The translations under genes were made by a program, and so were the position numbers. DNA of 47,354 nucleotides from Timonella senegalensis JC301 (GTDB taxonomy: Bacteria; Actinomycetota; Actinomycetes; Actinomycetales; Cellulomonadaceae), in contig NZ_HE978641.1 in the NCBI RefSeq assembly GCF_000312125.1, positions 689,058 to 736,411 on the forward strand. Reading direction: 5' to 3'. Below the pieces are notes generated by a model. The model searched no databases. It worked only from the letters and a program-made list of their open reading frames with translations, and had not been told where the DNA came from. Shown in pieces: positions 7,878-15,095 of this stretch. Position 1 is the first letter of the stretch. Each line of letters starts with the position of its first letter.

Positions 7878-9414
7878 CTCAGCCCTCCCCACCTGGGTCC
7901 ACGAGGCCGCCAACTTCCTGGCCAACCTGTATGCGGGCCTGCCCTGGTGGTCGATTCCGATCTTTTGGATCGCGTTCTTTGCCATCGCAATCAGCCTGTT
8001 TTCGTTGGTCGTGCTGCTTGCCAAGGCTCAGCGCCAGTTCGCCCGGGCCCGCAGGCTAGCCAAGACCAACCACGATCCCGCGGAGCACGAGAGCGACTAT
8101 CTGTGGGTATTCATGGTGCCGGCGCTCAACGAGTCTGCGGTTATCGCGGACTCCGTGGAACGCCTGTCCCAGGTGGAGGTCACGCACTCCCGGATCCTCG
8201 TGATCAACGATGGCTCCGACGATGACACCGGCACGATCCTCGCGGGGCTCGCCCAGGACATCGACCGCCTCACGGTCCTGACCCGCACCGCCCCGAACGC
8301 GCGCCAGGGAAAGTCCGAGGCGCTCAACGACGCCTGGCGCTTTGTCCACTCCCAGGTGCTCGGCCACGGGGCATACCAGGGGTGGGACCCTGCCAAGGTC
8401 ATTGTCACCATCGTGGACGCCGACGGCCGACTCGACCCCACAGCCGGCCGCATCGCCCGGCACTTCGTGGACGAGAAGGTTGGTGGCGTGCAGTCGCAGG
8501 TGCGGATCTACAACCGCACATCACTGCTCACTCTGGCGCAGGACATCGAGTTCGGCGTATTCGGAACAGTGTTCCAGCTGGGCAGGGCCGGCTGGGGCAC
8601 CGCCAACATGGGCGGAAACGGCCAGTTCAACCGCCTCACTGCGCTTGACTCCGTGGCCGTTGAGGACGACCACGGCCGGGTTGGCCCGTGGAAGTCTGGC
8701 CGCCTCACCGAGGACCAGGACATCGGCCTGCGCCTTATCCACAACGGCTGGAAGGGCGAGCAATCCACAGAGGTGTCGATCAACCAGCAGGGCCTCAACT
8801 CCCTGCGAGCCCTGTTTAGGCAGCGTACTCGCTGGTCACAGGGCACCTGGCAGGTCTTCGACCACATCATCCCGTCCATGCGGAACCCACACATCAACTT
8901 CCGCGCCAAGCTCGACGAGTTCTGGTACCTGCTCACCCCACTCATCCAGGCGTGGCTGGGCCTGACGCTTGTGCTCTCGTTGGTGTTCCTCGCCATCGGC
9001 GTGGTCGAGCCCCACTGGTCGCTCTGGCTGATCCTGGTCCTGTACCTGTTGGCCGCGATGCCGAGCATCCTGGGCGTCATGTTCACGCGCCGCCAGCGCG
9101 GCTTCGTGGGCTTCCTTGTGAACATCGTGTTCGCCCACGTTTACCTTGTGTACTCGTGGATCATTTACCCGGTTGTGTATCGGGCGCTACTGCGCCAACT
9201 CGTTGGCGCCCGCAGCTGGGCTAAGACCGCCCGGGAGAAGATTAACGACGATTCTGCCGCCTCATCCCCGGCAGTTCCGCCCGCGCTTCCGCCAGTTGCG
9301 TCAGCGCCTACTGCTGCGGAACAGTTCAACACGTACCAGGGCGCTCACGCGGCCCCCAGGGTTGGGGAAACCATCGAACGGCGCGAGGCTGTGGACCAAC
9401 CAGACGGGTCCTGA
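7870..9414 (+). CDS. Membrane-bound processive family-2 glycosyltransferase
   Basis: A 514-residue integral membrane synthase. One TM helix lies near residues 20-45, followed by a GT2 domain with VMVINDGS-like and TIVDADG (D-x-D) motifs, the acceptor motif LTEDQDIG and the processivity motif QRTRW; then three or four TM helices. This order matches cellulose, hyaluronan and poly-GlcNAc synthases. I chose GTG 7870, which overlaps the epimerase stop by 8 nt. The cytoplasmic tail is Pro/Ala-rich, and the bases GATTAACGACGATT at 9240, encoding the KINDD segment, match the palindrome family. The polymer is unknown; coupling to the epimerase suggests a ManNAc-containing product. Confidence 0.88.
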   Translation: MSSSALPTWVHEAANFLANLYAGLPWWSIPIFWIAFFAIAISLFSLVVLLAKAQRQFARARRLAKTNHDPAEHESDYLWVFMVPALNESAVIADSVERLSQVEVTHSRILVINDGSDDDTGTILAGLAQDIDRLTVLTRTAPNARQGKSEALNDAWRFVHSQVLGHGAYQGWDPAKVIVTIVDADGRLDPTAGRIARHFVDEKVGGVQSQVRIYNRTSLLTLAQDIEFGVFGTVFQLGRAGWGTANMGGNGQFNRLTALDSVAVEDDHGRVGPWKSGRLTEDQDIGLRLIHNGWKGEQSTEVSINQQGLNSLRALFRQRTRWSQGTWQVFDHIIPSMRNPHINFRAKLDEFWYLLTPLIQAWLGLTLVLSLVFLAIGVVEPHWSLWLILVLYLLAAMPSILGVMFTRRQRGFVGFLVNIVFAHVYLVYSWIIYPVVYRALLRQLVGARSWAKTAREKINDDSAASSPAVPPALPPVASAPTAAEQFNTYQGAHAAPRVGETIERREAVDQPDGS

Positions 9415-9442
9415 TAGCTGGGGCACGATCGTCGAAGATCAG
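9413..9442. repeat. Half copy of the GACGAT-family repeat
   Basis: The bases after the GT2 stop contain the right-arm signature CACGATCGTCGAAGATCAG with no matching left arm nearby. The nearest left-arm-like sequence in the same orientation is inside the GT2 gene at 9240. It could be a decayed or split copy. Confidence 0.5.
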
Positions 9443-9489
9443 TGTGAAACGAGGCGAAAGCCGAGTAAGAATCCCTCACACGAGGGCCG

Positions 9490-10572
9490 TCAGGCCCGGC
9501 GCTTGTCCGCGTACATGTCCTTGTCGGCGCGGAGCACCATGGACTCGGGGGTGTCGTTGTCGATTGCCTGCGTGACGCCGCGTGACCACGGGTGATGCGC
9601 GTTGGAGCGCAGGCGCGTGAGCATCGTGCGGGCGGCGTTTTCGCTGGTGTGAGGCAGGAGGAGGACAAACTCGTCGCCGCCGATGCGGTAGATCGAGTCG
9701 GTCTCGCGGATCGAGTTGCGGATCTCGGAGACCACGTTTGCGAGGACTTGGTCGCCGGCGTCGTGGCCCTTGGTGTCGTTCACGCACTTGAAGTCGTCGA
9801 GGTCGATGAGCGCCAGGGAAAGCTCGTAGCCGTGGCGCTTGGCCCGATCCAACTCTTTAAGAGCGCGAGGCGAGAACCCCTCGCGCGAGATCGCGCCGGT
9901 CAACTGATCCACTTGCTGATCTGCCCGAACTCGACCCCGCCACAGGAACCCAAGCTCCATGCAGAGCACCATGAAGAGGGTCACGCGGATGACCTCATGC
10001 ATGGAACCAGACACGCCCAGATAGCGGCCGTCGCTCGCGAGGGAGACGCCGAGGACGAGCACTAGGTATGCGGTGAGCGAGAGCCGCGCCGTCTGCTTGG
10101 GGTAGAACCACGCCAGGTACATTGCCATGAGTGGCATCTCTTGCAGGATCGCGGTCGCCTCGATGAGCGCCGGGGCGGTGGACAAGACGTAGGTTGCAAC
10201 GACCGCGTGGGCCGCAACTCCCGCCATACCGAACCACCGGGGAAGCGCCTGTCCGCGGTGCAGGGCAAACCACGCGGAACCAATACACACCACGATTGCC
10301 ATTGCGATGGCGGGGCGAGAAAGTGCGGTACGGCCCTCATCGAAGAACTGCAGCAAAAGAGAAATCGCAAAGAGACCCGCAAATAGTGCGGTAACCGCCG
10401 AATACGACGATCCTTTATCAAAGAGCGATTGATAAGAACGAGAGATAACGCGAGTCAGCCGTTGATAACGCGCGAGAATTCCGGCAAACAGTTCTAAACC
10501 CTCCGTATGGACGTCGGAGCTGGTGAGCGAGACAATAGATCGTTCGGCGGACTCGTAGTGCGCCACCTCCAT
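9490..10572 (-). CDS. Membrane-anchored GGDEF diguanylate cyclase
   Basis: A roughly 360-residue protein. Residues about 60-220 form five or six TM segments, followed by a GGDEF domain. The active-site motif RIGGDEFVLLLP is intact, the metal and substrate segment DLDDFKCVNDTKGHDAGD is present, and an RETD inhibitory site lies five residues before GGDEF, so product feedback is likely. It would make c-di-GMP from GTP in response to an unknown membrane signal. ATG 10572 was taken as start; a TTG directly precedes it. It is divergent from an EAL gene, and both lie beside the polysaccharide synthase, a common target of c-di-GMP control. Confidence 0.9.
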   Translation of the reverse strand: MEVAHYESAERSIVSLTSSDVHTEGLELFAGILARYQRLTRVISRSYQSLFDKGSSYSAVTALFAGLFAISLLLQFFDEGRTALSRPAIAMAIVVCIGSAWFALHRGQALPRWFGMAGVAAHAVVATYVLSTAPALIEATAILQEMPLMAMYLAWFYPKQTARLSLTAYLVLVLGVSLASDGRYLGVSGSMHEVIRVTLFMVLCMELGFLWRGRVRADQQVDQLTGAISREGFSPRALKELDRAKRHGYELSLALIDLDDFKCVNDTKGHDAGDQVLANVVSEIRNSIRETDSIYRIGGDEFVLLLPHTSENAARTMLTRLRSNAHHPWSRGVTQAIDNDTPESMVLRADKDMYADKRRA

Positions 10573-10586
10573 CAAACTATCAGGAG

Positions 10587-10623
10587 ACCCCCTCCATGCA
10601 GGTAAGGTTGCATGTCAGGGGGT
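10587..10623. promoter_or_regulatory. Palindrome between the divergent GGDEF and EAL genes
   Basis: ACCCCCT-CC-ATGCA and TGCAT-GTC-AGGGGGT form an interrupted dyad around an 8-nt centre. It occupies almost the whole gap between the two divergent starts, so a single bound protein could control both c-di-GMP synthesis and breakdown. The AGGGGG arm also serves as the ribosome binding site of the EAL gene. Confidence 0.5.
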
Positions 10624-10633
10624 GATTTCAGTG

Positions 10634-11365
10634 ATGACTATGACTGAATCAAGAGTGACAACTAACGGGCTCACCGCCTATTTCCAGCCAATTCTGGATC
10701 TGGAAAAGTGGCAGGTGAGCGGCGTTGAAGCATTGGCGCGCCATGAGGATGGCAGTTCAGCCTTCCCATTCTTGGTACAGGCCAAGCGCGAGGGACGCTA
10801 CGACGAAGTCGAGATTCCACTGCTGGACATCGCGATGAAAGAGGCCCGTGGGCTTCCGACCGCGCTTTTCTGCACACTCAACATTTCGGCGCAGGGCGTT
10901 CTGAATCCACGTTTGAAAAAGCTCGTTGAGGGACGTTCAGAACGAACCTGGGGATTGGAAATCCTGGAAGATTCCGCGCGTCTGAACGAGTATGACCAGT
11001 TCATGGCTCGGATTGCGGAGCTGGGCTGCATGCTGCTGATAGACGATGCCGGCGAGGGAAACTCCGACGAACTACGCATCCGCTACCTGCGCCCCACCAT
11101 TGTGAAACTCGACCGGCTCCTCCTCATGCGCGCCATGAACGTACCGACCGAACGCGCACGGCTCGAAAGCCTGATCGTTGAGGGCCGCGCACACGGCGCA
11201 AAGCTGCTCGCCGAGGGCGTTGAAACCGCCGAGCAGCTCGAGTTTGCCCGCGAACTCGGCTGCGAGTACGCGCAGGGCTACTACTTCAGCGAGGCAGTAT
11301 CCGCGCAACGGATCCCTCAGGTCATCGCGGAGCTCGAGCAGAGGCTCTGGATCGACGCCAACTAG
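10634..11365 (+). CDS. EAL-domain c-di-GMP phosphodiesterase
   Basis: A stand-alone 243-residue EAL domain without sensor or membrane segment. It has GVEALARHE (the EAL motif), TLNISAQG (the Asn position), GLEILEDS (Glu position), LLIDDAGEGNSDEL (Asp pair), IVKLDRLLL (Lys) and LAEGVETAEQ followed by YAQGYYFSEA. The metal and catalytic positions appear conserved, though loop 6 is unusual (DDAGEGN in place of DDFGTGYS), so activity may be reduced. ATG 10634 was chosen for its spacing from AGGGGG; GTG codons at 10622 and 10631 are alternatives. It is the likely antagonist of the divergent GGDEF protein. Confidence 0.85.
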   Translation: MTMTESRVTTNGLTAYFQPILDLEKWQVSGVEALARHEDGSSAFPFLVQAKREGRYDEVEIPLLDIAMKEARGLPTALFCTLNISAQGVLNPRLKKLVEGRSERTWGLEILEDSARLNEYDQFMARIAELGCMLLIDDAGEGNSDELRIRYLRPTIVKLDRLLLMRAMNVPTERARLESLIVEGRAHGAKLLAEGVETAEQLEFARELGCEYAQGYYFSEAVSAQRIPQVIAELEQRLWIDAN

Positions 11366-11422
11366 GTAGGCGAGCTTCGGGTTGGGGCGCTCATCCCACC
11401 CGGAGGTGCTCTCGGCTCCCTC

Positions 11423-11507
11423 TCTTTCCCCACCCTTCCCCCGACCTTCCCCACCCTTCCCCCGACTTTCCCCTCCTTTCCCCCGGCTTTCCCCGGCTTT
11501 CCCCACT
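11423..11507. repeat. Degenerate CTTTCCCC tandem repeat; G-quadruplex potential on the minus strand
   Basis: About nine imperfect repeats of a roughly 10-nt CTTyCCCCn(A/G) unit. The complementary strand reads as many runs of three to five G separated by AAAG or AAGG, which satisfies the usual four-run quadruplex pattern several times over. It lies downstream of the EAL gene. Confidence 0.7.
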
Positions 11508-11513
11508 TCCGCG

Positions 11514-11582
11514 CGAGATCTATCGCGGGGGTTCGAGATCTATCGGCGGGCGGTAGATCTCGAACCCCCACGGTAGATCTCG
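11514..11582. repeat. 69-nt four-unit palindrome, CGAGATCTATC type
   Basis: It aligns without gaps to the copies at 184 and 44710 at the fixed skeleton CGAGAT-N7-GGGGGTYCGAGAT-N17-ATCTCGRACCCCC-N7-ATCTCG. All four variable blocks have changed from TGC to CTATC in a symmetric way, so the four units still match each other. Confidence 0.85.
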
Positions 11583-11620
11583 GCACCAGAAGATCCCCTC
11601 CACCCCACGTAACCATTTGG

Positions 11621-11642
11621 GCGTGCGACCGTAGTCGCACGC
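11621..11642. terminator. GC-rich hairpin downstream of the EAL region
   Basis: GCGTGCGAC and GTCGCACGC form a perfect 9-bp stem with a 4-nt loop. In the plus direction it is followed after a few bases by AGTTTTTCG, so it may be an intrinsic terminator for plus-strand transcripts. Confidence 0.5.
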
Positions 11643-11717
11643 TCGCAGTTTTTCGTCACGAACCGCACACATCTACGGGTTCGCAGGCTGACGATTTCCG
11701 GCGAAGATCCCACCAAG

Positions 11718-12377
11718 ATGGAAAGTATGCCGAACCACCCCCACACTCCCCCACCTGCGCCTTCCGCGCCGACTTCACGCTCGTCCGTCCCGCCTACTGT
11801 CCCGCCCAATCGGCCTGCTCCACGGCCAGCGCCAACTCCCGCGCCCAAGTCCGGAGCAGTCTCGTTGGATGCGTTCAAGGTGATCGTGATTGGGACCGTT
11901 GCCGCGCTATTCGCGGCTCTGGGGTATGTTCTGACCTCAGGCGGCGGTGTCGCAAACGATGGCGGGGCGAAGGGTGAGGGCGCGACACAGTCCGCGCCGG
12001 TCTCCCACGAGAAGTACAAGAACGGCGAACTTCCCGACTCCGTACTCACCAGCATTGGCAACGGCCATCAGCTTGCCAAGAAGCCAGCCAAGGCGTTCAA
12101 GAAACTCGCTAGAGCGCTCAAAGCTGCAGGTCACGAATACACAGTGAACTCCGCGTACCGCTCTCTCGATGAGCAAAAGAATCTGGTGGCGAAGCTCGGG
12201 ACCCTCGAGGACGGCGGCCGCGCCGCCAAAGTCGGCACCTCCGAGCACGGCCTCGGCACCGCGGTGGACATGACCCTCAGCTGGGAAGCCGTCGAGTGGC
12301 TCCGCGCCAACGCCGGCAAGTACGGTTTCAAGGAAACCATCAGCGAGGAACCCTGGCACTGGGCTTACGTCAACTGA
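11718..12377 (+). CDS. D,D-carboxypeptidase, VanY/M15B family, membrane anchored
   Basis: A 219-residue protein with a Pro/Ala-rich cytoplasmic head (residues 1-50), one TM helix (about 54-76) and an extracytoplasmic M15B domain. The zinc and catalytic segments are SAYRSLDEQ, GTSEHGLGTAVDM (His and Asp ligands) and EEPWHWAYV (Glu base and His ligand). It would cleave the terminal D-Ala from peptidoglycan stem peptides. The ATG at 11718 is the only start before the TM helix with reasonable context. The stop codon lies inside a GACGAT repeat arm (GATTCCCGACGAT at 12376). Nothing nearby suggests glycopeptide resistance, so cell-wall housekeeping is more likely. Confidence 0.85.
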   Translation: MESMPNHPHTPPPAPSAPTSRSSVPPTVPPNRPAPRPAPTPAPKSGAVSLDAFKVIVIGTVAALFAALGYVLTSGGGVANDGGAKGEGATQSAPVSHEKYKNGELPDSVLTSIGNGHQLAKKPAKAFKKLARALKAAGHEYTVNSAYRSLDEQKNLVAKLGTLEDGGRAAKVGTSEHGLGTAVDMTLSWEAVEWLRANAGKYGFKETISEEPWHWAYVN

Positions 12378-12409
12378 TTCCCGACGATCTTGGCCCCATT
12401 CCAGCCCCA
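12376..12409. repeat. GACGAT-family left arm overlapping the vanY stop
   Basis: GATTCCCGACGATCTTGGC is identical to the left arm of copy 3 at 6176. CCAGCC follows, but the distal ATCGTCG half is absent. The TGA of the peptidase is formed by its first bases. Confidence 0.65.
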
Positions 12410-12481
12410 CCTCGCGCCAGCCTTGGCCCGGCAAGGCCGGGGTTTGCTGAGCAGAACTGGGTGCGGATCGCAGATCGGGCT

Positions 12482-12552
12482 CACCGATGTGTGCTGAAGT
12501 CACCGATGTATGACCGGGAATCATACATCGGTGACTTCAGCACACATCGGTG
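12482..12552. repeat. 71-nt four-unit palindrome, CACCGATGT type
   Basis: CACCGATGT occurs twice, 19 nt apart, then a 7-nt loop CCGGGAA, then its complement ACATCGGTG twice. The arms pair perfectly over 32 bp. Size and geometry match the CGAGAT palindromes, but the unit is unrelated in sequence. Confidence 0.85.
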
Positions 12553-12622
12553 GGGATGGCGCGCAGAGCGCGGCATACATCGGTGGGGGGTGGTGCGCAG
12601 AGCGCGCCATACATCGGTAGGG
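12553..12622. repeat. Tandem extension of the CATCGGT palindrome
   Basis: Two more copies of CATACATCGGT follow, each preceded by GCGCAGAGCGCG-like spacers of about 25 nt that can fold on themselves. The array looks like unit-by-unit growth from the palindrome's right end. Confidence 0.65.
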
Positions 12623-12660
12623 AGCAGCTGCGCCGGGCGCACCCCACCCAACGCACCAAG

Positions 12661-12708
12661 AAACTGACGACGATTGGGGCTGGGGCGCAGGCAGAATCGT
12701 CGAAAATC
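12661..12708. repeat. GACGAT-family palindrome, copy 5
   Basis: The left arm contains TGACGACGATTGGGGCTGG and the right arm CAGAATCGTCGAAAATCAG. Pairing is less perfect than in copies 1-3. It lies 25 nt before the truncated methyltransferase gene. Confidence 0.7.
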
Positions 12709-12733
12709 AGTGGCTGGTGGGAGGACAAACAAC

Positions 12734-12970
12734 ATGACGCACCACCACGATGACACCAGCGCAGCCGTTCCCGCCGACCACTGGGAGGCGCGGTATGCGG
12801 GCGCGGACCGGGTGCGCTCAGGGAAGGTGAACGCGACGACGGCGGCCGTGGTGGCGGAGTTGATGGCTAAGACGGAAGTTGGAGCTGATTCCGCACCGAG
12901 CGCTAAGGCGGGTTCGAGCGCCCACCGCACGGCTGTGGACCTGGGGTGCGGCGAGGGCGGCGACGGTTGA
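12734..12970 (+). pseudogene. Truncated class I SAM-dependent methyltransferase
   Basis: Only 78 residues remain. The N-terminal DHWEARYAG and the SAM-binding motif I VDLGCGEGGD are typical of small-molecule methyltransferases of about 200-230 residues. The frame stops two residues after motif I, and I do not find the rest downstream. The unrelated DNA beginning near 12971 suggests a deletion or insertion junction. The ATG at 12734 follows a GGAGG site, so the 5' end looks intact. Confidence 0.7.
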
Positions 12971-13156
12971 AGGATGAACCTGCCAAAGTTGTCGATCCGC
13001 GAGTTGGGGCCGCTGATTGAAGTCGAACGGCTATTTCGCTCAGGCATGACGTGGGGCCTGGTCTGGTGGGTTGAGCGGGTTGTGGGACTCAATCGTTCAA
13101 GCGCTCGGGCAGGACCGCTAAACGTTACCCGCGCGGGGCGCATCAACCAACCCAAG

Positions 13157-13534
13157 CTATCCGTGCTTCAAAGCGTCCCAAAGTCGATCGCGCTCGAAAC
13201 CCGTGAGTGGTGCGGCCTCGAACCACGCGTCCTGGTCAGATTCGGGATACCGCCCCTCGAACTTCCCAGCCCGCAGTTCCTTGACCGCATACCAAGCGGG
13301 GCCATAGTCCTCTTCCGGGAACCCGTGCGTGCCATCGAGCCAGTGCGTTTGGTACCACATCTGCTCCTGCTTGACCCAGAAGAGCGGCCGTCCGCGCATA
13401 ATGTTCACGGACGTGGTCAGCCACCCTTTGACCTCACCGTCAAGCGACAGCTCCCACACGCCATCGCGAAAGATATCCAACCGCGGATCCCGCGGCCAGT
13501 CAGTCTGGTCAAACCACCTATCAAGCAGTCCCAT
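13157..13534 (-). CDS. Hypothetical 125-residue acidic protein
   Basis: Not recognised. It is rich in Trp, Asp and Glu with no signal peptide or TM helix. It opens MGLLDRWFDQTDWPRDPRLD and contains WYQTHWLDGTHGFPEED. The ATG follows AAAGG at good spacing and the residue composition is natural, so I think it is expressed. It lies in the disturbed stretch after the truncated methyltransferase and may be a laterally acquired orphan. Confidence 0.55.
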   Translation of the reverse strand: MGLLDRWFDQTDWPRDPRLDIFRDGVWELSLDGEVKGWLTTSVNIMRGRPLFWVKQEQMWYQTHWLDGTHGFPEEDYGPAWYAVKELRAGKFEGRYPESDQDAWFEAAPLTGFERDRLWDALKHG

Positions 13535-13558
13535 AGGGCCTTTCTACCAGTGCGGTCG

Positions 13559-14359
13559 TTACTTTGCGTACTTGATGAACACTTCTCCATAGCCTGGCCC
13601 ACCGGTATCAGGATCAATGTAGTAGATCATGCTCACACCAATCTTGGTGTAGCTCTTCTTTATTAGCTTTTCACTGAAGGAGACCATCAGGGCGTCCAAG
13701 TATGCTTGCTTGGCCGCTGATCTTGGATAGTCAAAATAGGTTGAGAACTGGTCGTGAACATTTGCCTTCACAAAGCTCGTGCTCCACTTGAGGTCGCCTG
13801 TATACATTCTTGCAACCTTGTAAGTTGCTGCATCTACAGTTGCGTCCTTCTTTAAAGGCCGAAGACCTTCTTCGGCGCGAGTATCGTTCAGGTTCGCAAT
13901 CAGTTCTCGCTCATACTCATCCAGCCACATCCACGTCTTCGTGCGTGTGACAACTTTGAGAGTCTGAACCAGTCTCTTCTTCTTGGTTGCACTCCACGAG
14001 GCACCAGACTTCACTTTGTATGTGACGGCGGTCGTGACGTTGTACGTTCCGGCCTTCAGCTTCACAGACGTCTTGGTCTTTGCAGTCGTCTGCTTTCCCT
14101 TCTTGACCGTGACCGTCTTCGCCACCAGTTTGACGTCTCCCTTTATCGAAACGTTCGGCTTGATGGTTGCAGTCTTGCCCTTCAGAACATTTTTGTTCGC
14201 GATCTTCTTGATTGTGACCGTCGGCGCCACTTTGGCGGTTTGCACGACTGCGGCCGCAGTCTGCGCTTGGACAGGTACTGCATGTGCCGTAGGAGCAACT
14301 AGTACTAGCGCCGTGAAGCTTGCGACCACGAAGGCGGAGAACTTTCTGAGATTAGGCAT
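13559..14359 (-). CDS. Secreted Lys-rich protein with a CAP-like C-terminal segment
   Basis: A 266-residue protein with a clear signal peptide (MPNLRKFSAFVVASF..., predicted cleavage after AHA at about residue 26). Residues about 40-150 are Lys/Thr/Val-rich beta-strand repeats like bacterial Ig-type or wall-associated modules. Residues about 160-266 begin ELIANLNDTRAEEGLRPLK, which resembles the first helix of CAP/SCP domains, although the later family motifs are not obvious. It is probably secreted; it has no sortase motif. ATG 14359 was chosen because the upstream TTG start adds a non-signal extension. Base composition is lower in GC than its neighbours, hinting at transfer. Confidence 0.65.
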   Translation of the reverse strand: MPNLRKFSAFVVASFTALVLVAPTAHAVPVQAQTAAAVVQTAKVAPTVTIKKIANKNVLKGKTATIKPNVSIKGDVKLVAKTVTVKKGKQTTAKTKTSVKLKAGTYNVTTAVTYKVKSGASWSATKKKRLVQTLKVVTRTKTWMWLDEYERELIANLNDTRAEEGLRPLKKDATVDAATYKVARMYTGDLKWSTSFVKANVHDQFSTYFDYPRSAAKQAYLDALMVSFSEKLIKKSYTKIGVSMIYYIDPDTGGPGYGEVFIKYAK

Positions 14360-14615
14360 GAGTCTGCTTTCGGTGGGGGTGTGCACGATGTCTGATCTGC
14401 TAGAGATCGTAAACCTATCGCCCGTGCCCCACAATCACCTTCAGCAACAGCCTCTGAGAATCATCCACTCTTCCCTTGTCGCAGTTCAGCGGCATACAAA
14501 CCATCCGAGTGTTGTCCCCACCTGGCATTCGGAGACGAGGCGCGCGGCAAGGTGATCTCACAAGGACGAATGCAGACTAGACCGGATCGAAAACCACTCG
14601 CGGATCAACCCTTTG

Positions 14616-14918
14616 TTACCAACTTGGTAGCGACTTCTTCCAAGGATGTTCCGGCGGCAAACCGACACGACCGTCTTGAGCAAGTTCACGGTAGTACCGC
14701 GGCAGGAGCACAGGAACTTCCGGCTCAACAGCAAGTAAAAAATCCCACTGACCTTCATATGATTCGAAAGTTTGCAGGCGCACTCTGGAACGATCAACCG
14801 GCGCATTACGCTGTCCGATTGGTATACCGGGTTCGGTTAGCCAGTGCATGTGCTCAATCCAAGCCGCAGCGGCAACGTGGTGCTCACCGATCGTTTTGAT
14901 CTGCTTAGTATCGGCCAT
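14616..14918 (-). CDS. Hypothetical 100-residue protein
   Basis: Not recognised. It opens MADTKQIKTIGEHHVAAAAW and contains LQTFESYEGQWDFLLAVEPE and LPRYYRELA. Soluble, with no TM segment. The composition looks natural, with less support upstream of 14918, where a longer frame runs to 15041 through a GACGAT half repeat. Together with the genes at 13157 and 13559 it forms a run of three orphan minus-strand genes at the edge of the island. Confidence 0.5.
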   Translation of the reverse strand: MADTKQIKTIGEHHVAAAAWIEHMHWLTEPGIPIGQRNAPVDRSRVRLQTFESYEGQWDFLLAVEPEVPVLLPRYYRELAQDGRVGLPPEHPWKKSLPSW

Positions 14919-15008
14919 GCTGCAAGAGTATCTAGTGCATCTGTCAGCGGATCGGTTACGGGCCTCTTGTCTCCGAGATTGCGAAACGGAGCTATAGCGT
15001 GTCGCTAG

Positions 15009-15032
15009 GTGGTGACCACGATCGTCGAAAAT
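15009..15032. repeat. GACGAT-family right arm, partial copy
   Basis: GTGACCACGATCGTCGA is identical to 17 bases of copy 2 (3476-3492). No left arm precedes it. It is the last family member I see before the defence island, so it may mark the backbone side of the junction. Confidence 0.6.
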
Positions 15033-15059
15033 AGGCTCCATGGGCGGGGTCAGCGCAAC

Positions 15060-15090
15060 AAAAAACCCCAGTCAGCGCGCTGACCAGGGA
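15060..15090 (-). terminator. Intrinsic terminator, minus strand
   Basis: On the minus strand CCC-TG-GTCAG-CGCG-CTGAC-T-GGGG is followed by six T residues. It lies about 470 nt past the last gene of the defence operon and is the first convincing terminator for it. An opposing open frame lies between. Confidence 0.6.
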
Positions 15091-15095
15091 TTTCA

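Larger units (their letters stand above)
11366..11717. other. Intergenic region with polypyrimidine tract and palindromes
   Basis: The 350-bp gap contains no gene. It holds a pyrimidine-only repeat tract, a 69-nt four-unit palindrome (11514-11582) and a hairpin (11621-11642). The promoter of the VanY gene presumably lies between 11645 and 11717. Confidence 0.6.
12378..12733. other. Repeat-filled intergenic region
   Basis: Almost the entire 356 bp is repeat DNA: the end of a GACGAT arm, a 71-nt four-unit palindrome (12482-12552), two further CATCGGT units with 36-37-nt spacing (to about 12620) and another GACGAT palindrome (12661-12708). I see no gene. Confidence 0.7.

Noticed and set aside
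9443-9489. Structured element in the GT2-GGDEF gap (GTGTGA...TCACAC)
   Set aside because: The pairing is short and I recognise no riboswitch core.
12480-12625. Possible CRISPR array (repeated CATCGGT units with spacers)
   Set aside because: The units are short, inverted in the first half, and the spacers are nearly identical to each other; no cas gene is present.
12974-13666. 230-codon plus-strand frame after the methyltransferase fragment
   Set aside because: Antisense to the 125-residue protein at 13157; composition is not protein-like.
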